A stretch of DNA of 64,000 nucleotides, from contig NW_020312014.1 of assembly GCF_003144115.1 (NCBI RefSeq), forward strand, positions 401,150 through 465,149, written 5' to 3'. Both the position numbers and the translations under genes were made by a program. Of this stretch, positions 62,960 to 64,000 are shown piece after piece (position 1 is the first letter of the stretch; each line of letters begins with the position of its first letter). The notes beneath the pieces are model-generated. The model did no database searches and was not told where the DNA came from. It saw only the letters and a program-made list of their open reading frames with translations. This DNA comes from Tilletiopsis washingtonensis (lineage: Eukaryota; Basidiomycota; Exobasidiomycetes; Entylomatales).

Positions 62960-63249
62960 TGCAGCCACCGTCACACGAGATGGCCCACTCGTTCACCGTC
63001 TACCTTCTGATCAGCTTCTCTCCTCGCCGTGCTCGGGCTGACTCTGAGTATCACGCATCCGTACCTTCTCCTTCCGAGCGGGAGCCTAGTCCCTCATCCC
63101 GGACAAGCGGGAAGAGAGGCTGAACCTACGATATGGCAATGAGATGCGTGACATTCCGATCTTGGTCGTTTCCAGGCGCGCGTGGACACCCGTGACGGGA
63201 CGAAGCGGCCTCTTTCTCCCTGCGGGTATCGCCGCGCTCGGGCTCCGTT
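62960..63249. other. Convergent 3' flanks of RBR copy 3 and the citrate-lyase-like gene
   Basis: About 290 bases between two stop codons of opposing genes. No feature beyond expected 3' UTRs. Confidence 0.5.
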
Positions 63250-64000
63250 TCAGACATCCGGAATGTCCAATCCCGCAGCTCGTGCCTTCGCCAGCGTCGC
63301 GTCCGCCTGAACGTGGAGAAGGGCGATTCAGTCTTCGTTTCCCCTCAACACGAGCTCGACTGCCTGTGCTCGCTATCACGCCCTCGAGGGAGATGGAGAG
63401 CAGCACCGCCTTCGCAAGCTCGACTCACCTGCTTGAGCATAGGCGCATCAATCATGACCATGCTGCCATTCTCCTCCATGCCCACCGCGCCCGCCTGTGC
63501 GGCGACGCTGGCAAGGTACGCGGCGCGGATCTTGGCCGCGCGTGCGATGTCTGTGGAGAGTGTGTGCAGGAAAGAGGGCGCGGGGGGTCAGCAATGGAAG
63601 GGAGGCCGTGGAGTGGAGAACCGAGAGCGGGAGAGCGGAGAGCGGAGAATGGAAGAATGGATGGAGAGGATACGCCGAACTGCGTACGACGAAGAAGGGA
63701 AAAGAAGCGAGGGGGGAAAAGGCAAGAGAGAAGGGGAAAGAGGAGGGCCGGGAGAAGGGGGGGGGGGTAAAGAGAGAGGGAGGGGTTGGGTGGGAGGAAG
63801 GCAGAAACGTACCTTTGGCACTCGGCAAGAAGGTGGCATTGATGTGCGCGACCTGCGCCGGATGAATGGCCTGCTTGCCCGTCATGCCCAGCTGGCGCGC
63901 CTCGCGCGCCTCGGCGCGCAGGTTGTCCGTGTCTTTGTAGTCGACGCAGACCCTGTAGAAGTAGGGTTCAGCGTCGAAGAGGAGGAGGGAGGGAGTGGGC
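63250..64000 (-). CDS. Citrate lyase beta-subunit-like / HpcH-HpaI aldolase family protein, 3' part
   Basis: Mitochondrial-type CLYBL/CitE relative, cleaving or hydrolysing acyl-CoA substrates such as malyl- or citramalyl-CoA in related proteins. Only the C-terminal exons are in the window (minus strand): 63952-63813, 63550-63429 and 63306-63250; the gene continues beyond base 64000. VCVDYKDTDNLRAEA and LGMTGKQAIHPAQV are the family's conserved C-terminal block; DIARAAKIRAA, ENGSMVMIDAPMLKQ and a final ATLAKARAAGLDI follow. The intron 63551-63812 (262 nt) is long and strongly pyrimidine-rich in the sense strand. The catalytic N-terminal part is not visible, so exact function is open. Confidence 0.85.
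63690..63806 (+). repeat. Polypurine tract with an 11-G run, inside an intron
   Basis: Almost pure G/A on the + strand with an uninterrupted run of 11 G at 63757-63767. It lies inside the intron of the citrate-lyase-like gene, where the sense strand is polypyrimidine. Confidence 0.8.

Overview
This is GC-rich nuclear DNA from an intron-rich filamentous or dimorphic fungus, most likely a basidiomycete. The introns are short (mostly 45-70 nt, GTGAGT or GTGCGT donors, CTGAC/CTAAC-like branch sites, CAG acceptors). They interrupt nearly every gene, often next to very small exons (4, 8, 11, 12, 13 and 25 nt). The gene repertoire (a Ste20-type GCKIII kinase, a Zn2Cys6 factor, ARF6, p150Glued, gamma-tubulin, small RBR ligases) fits Basidiomycota, perhaps Ustilaginomycotina, but the lineage is an inference. 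No rRNA, tRNA, transposon, CRISPR array or prokaryotic signal was recognised.

Layout. 1-1117: 3' part of ARF6 (+). 1461-5963: dynactin p150Glued (-). 5964-10350: an unusually long gene-free stretch. 10351-13565: Zn2Cys6 transcription factor (+). 13747-15696: O-acetylhomoserine sulfhydrylase MET17 (-, 11 exons). 16095-18784: HEL2/ZNF598 ribosome-collision E3 (-). 19591-21058: eIF4A (+). 22775-28246: PPP4R1-like HEAT protein (+). 30156-32922: GCKIII kinase (+). 33265-34332: ISA2 (-). 34605-35849: short-chain dehydrogenase (+). 35971-36767: 2OG-Fe(II) oxygenase (-). 36995-38864: gamma-tubulin (+). 39069-39813: DUF423/TMEM256 membrane protein (-). 40375-42681: APC permease (+, 13 exons). 43348-47494: FACT subunit SPT16 (+, 17 exons). 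47560-48602: RBR E3 ligase 1 (-). 48839-51260: secreted histidine-rich protein (-). 53052-54817: RNF115/126-like RING E3 (+). 54891-57801: methylcrotonyl-CoA carboxylase alpha (-). 58159-59977: BCS1 (+). 60330-61352 and 61855-62959: RBR E3 ligases 2 and 3 (+). 63250-64000: 3' part of a citrate-lyase-beta-like enzyme (-).

Most genes are conserved housekeeping functions placed as independent units, often as divergent pairs sharing a promoter (HEL2/eIF4A, ISA2/SDR, 2OG oxygenase/gamma-tubulin, DUF423/permease, MCCA/BCS1). Themes are cytoskeleton and trafficking (ARF6, p150Glued, gamma-tubulin, GCKIII kinase), mitochondria (ISA2, MCCA, BCS1, possibly the SDR), translation (eIF4A, HEL2) and ubiquitin (five E3 genes in 64 kb).

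The least ordinary content is the secreted protein with dense His-Glu/His-Asp blocks and dibasic Kex2-like sites, the family of three compact RBR ligases (one carrying a one-base frame break), a probable 4-nt micro-exon in SPT16, and an in-frame, stop-free 54-nt intron inside the zinc cluster of the transcription factor. Exon coordinates were derived by hand from splice consensus plus reading-frame and family continuity, so individual junctions may be off by a few bases.
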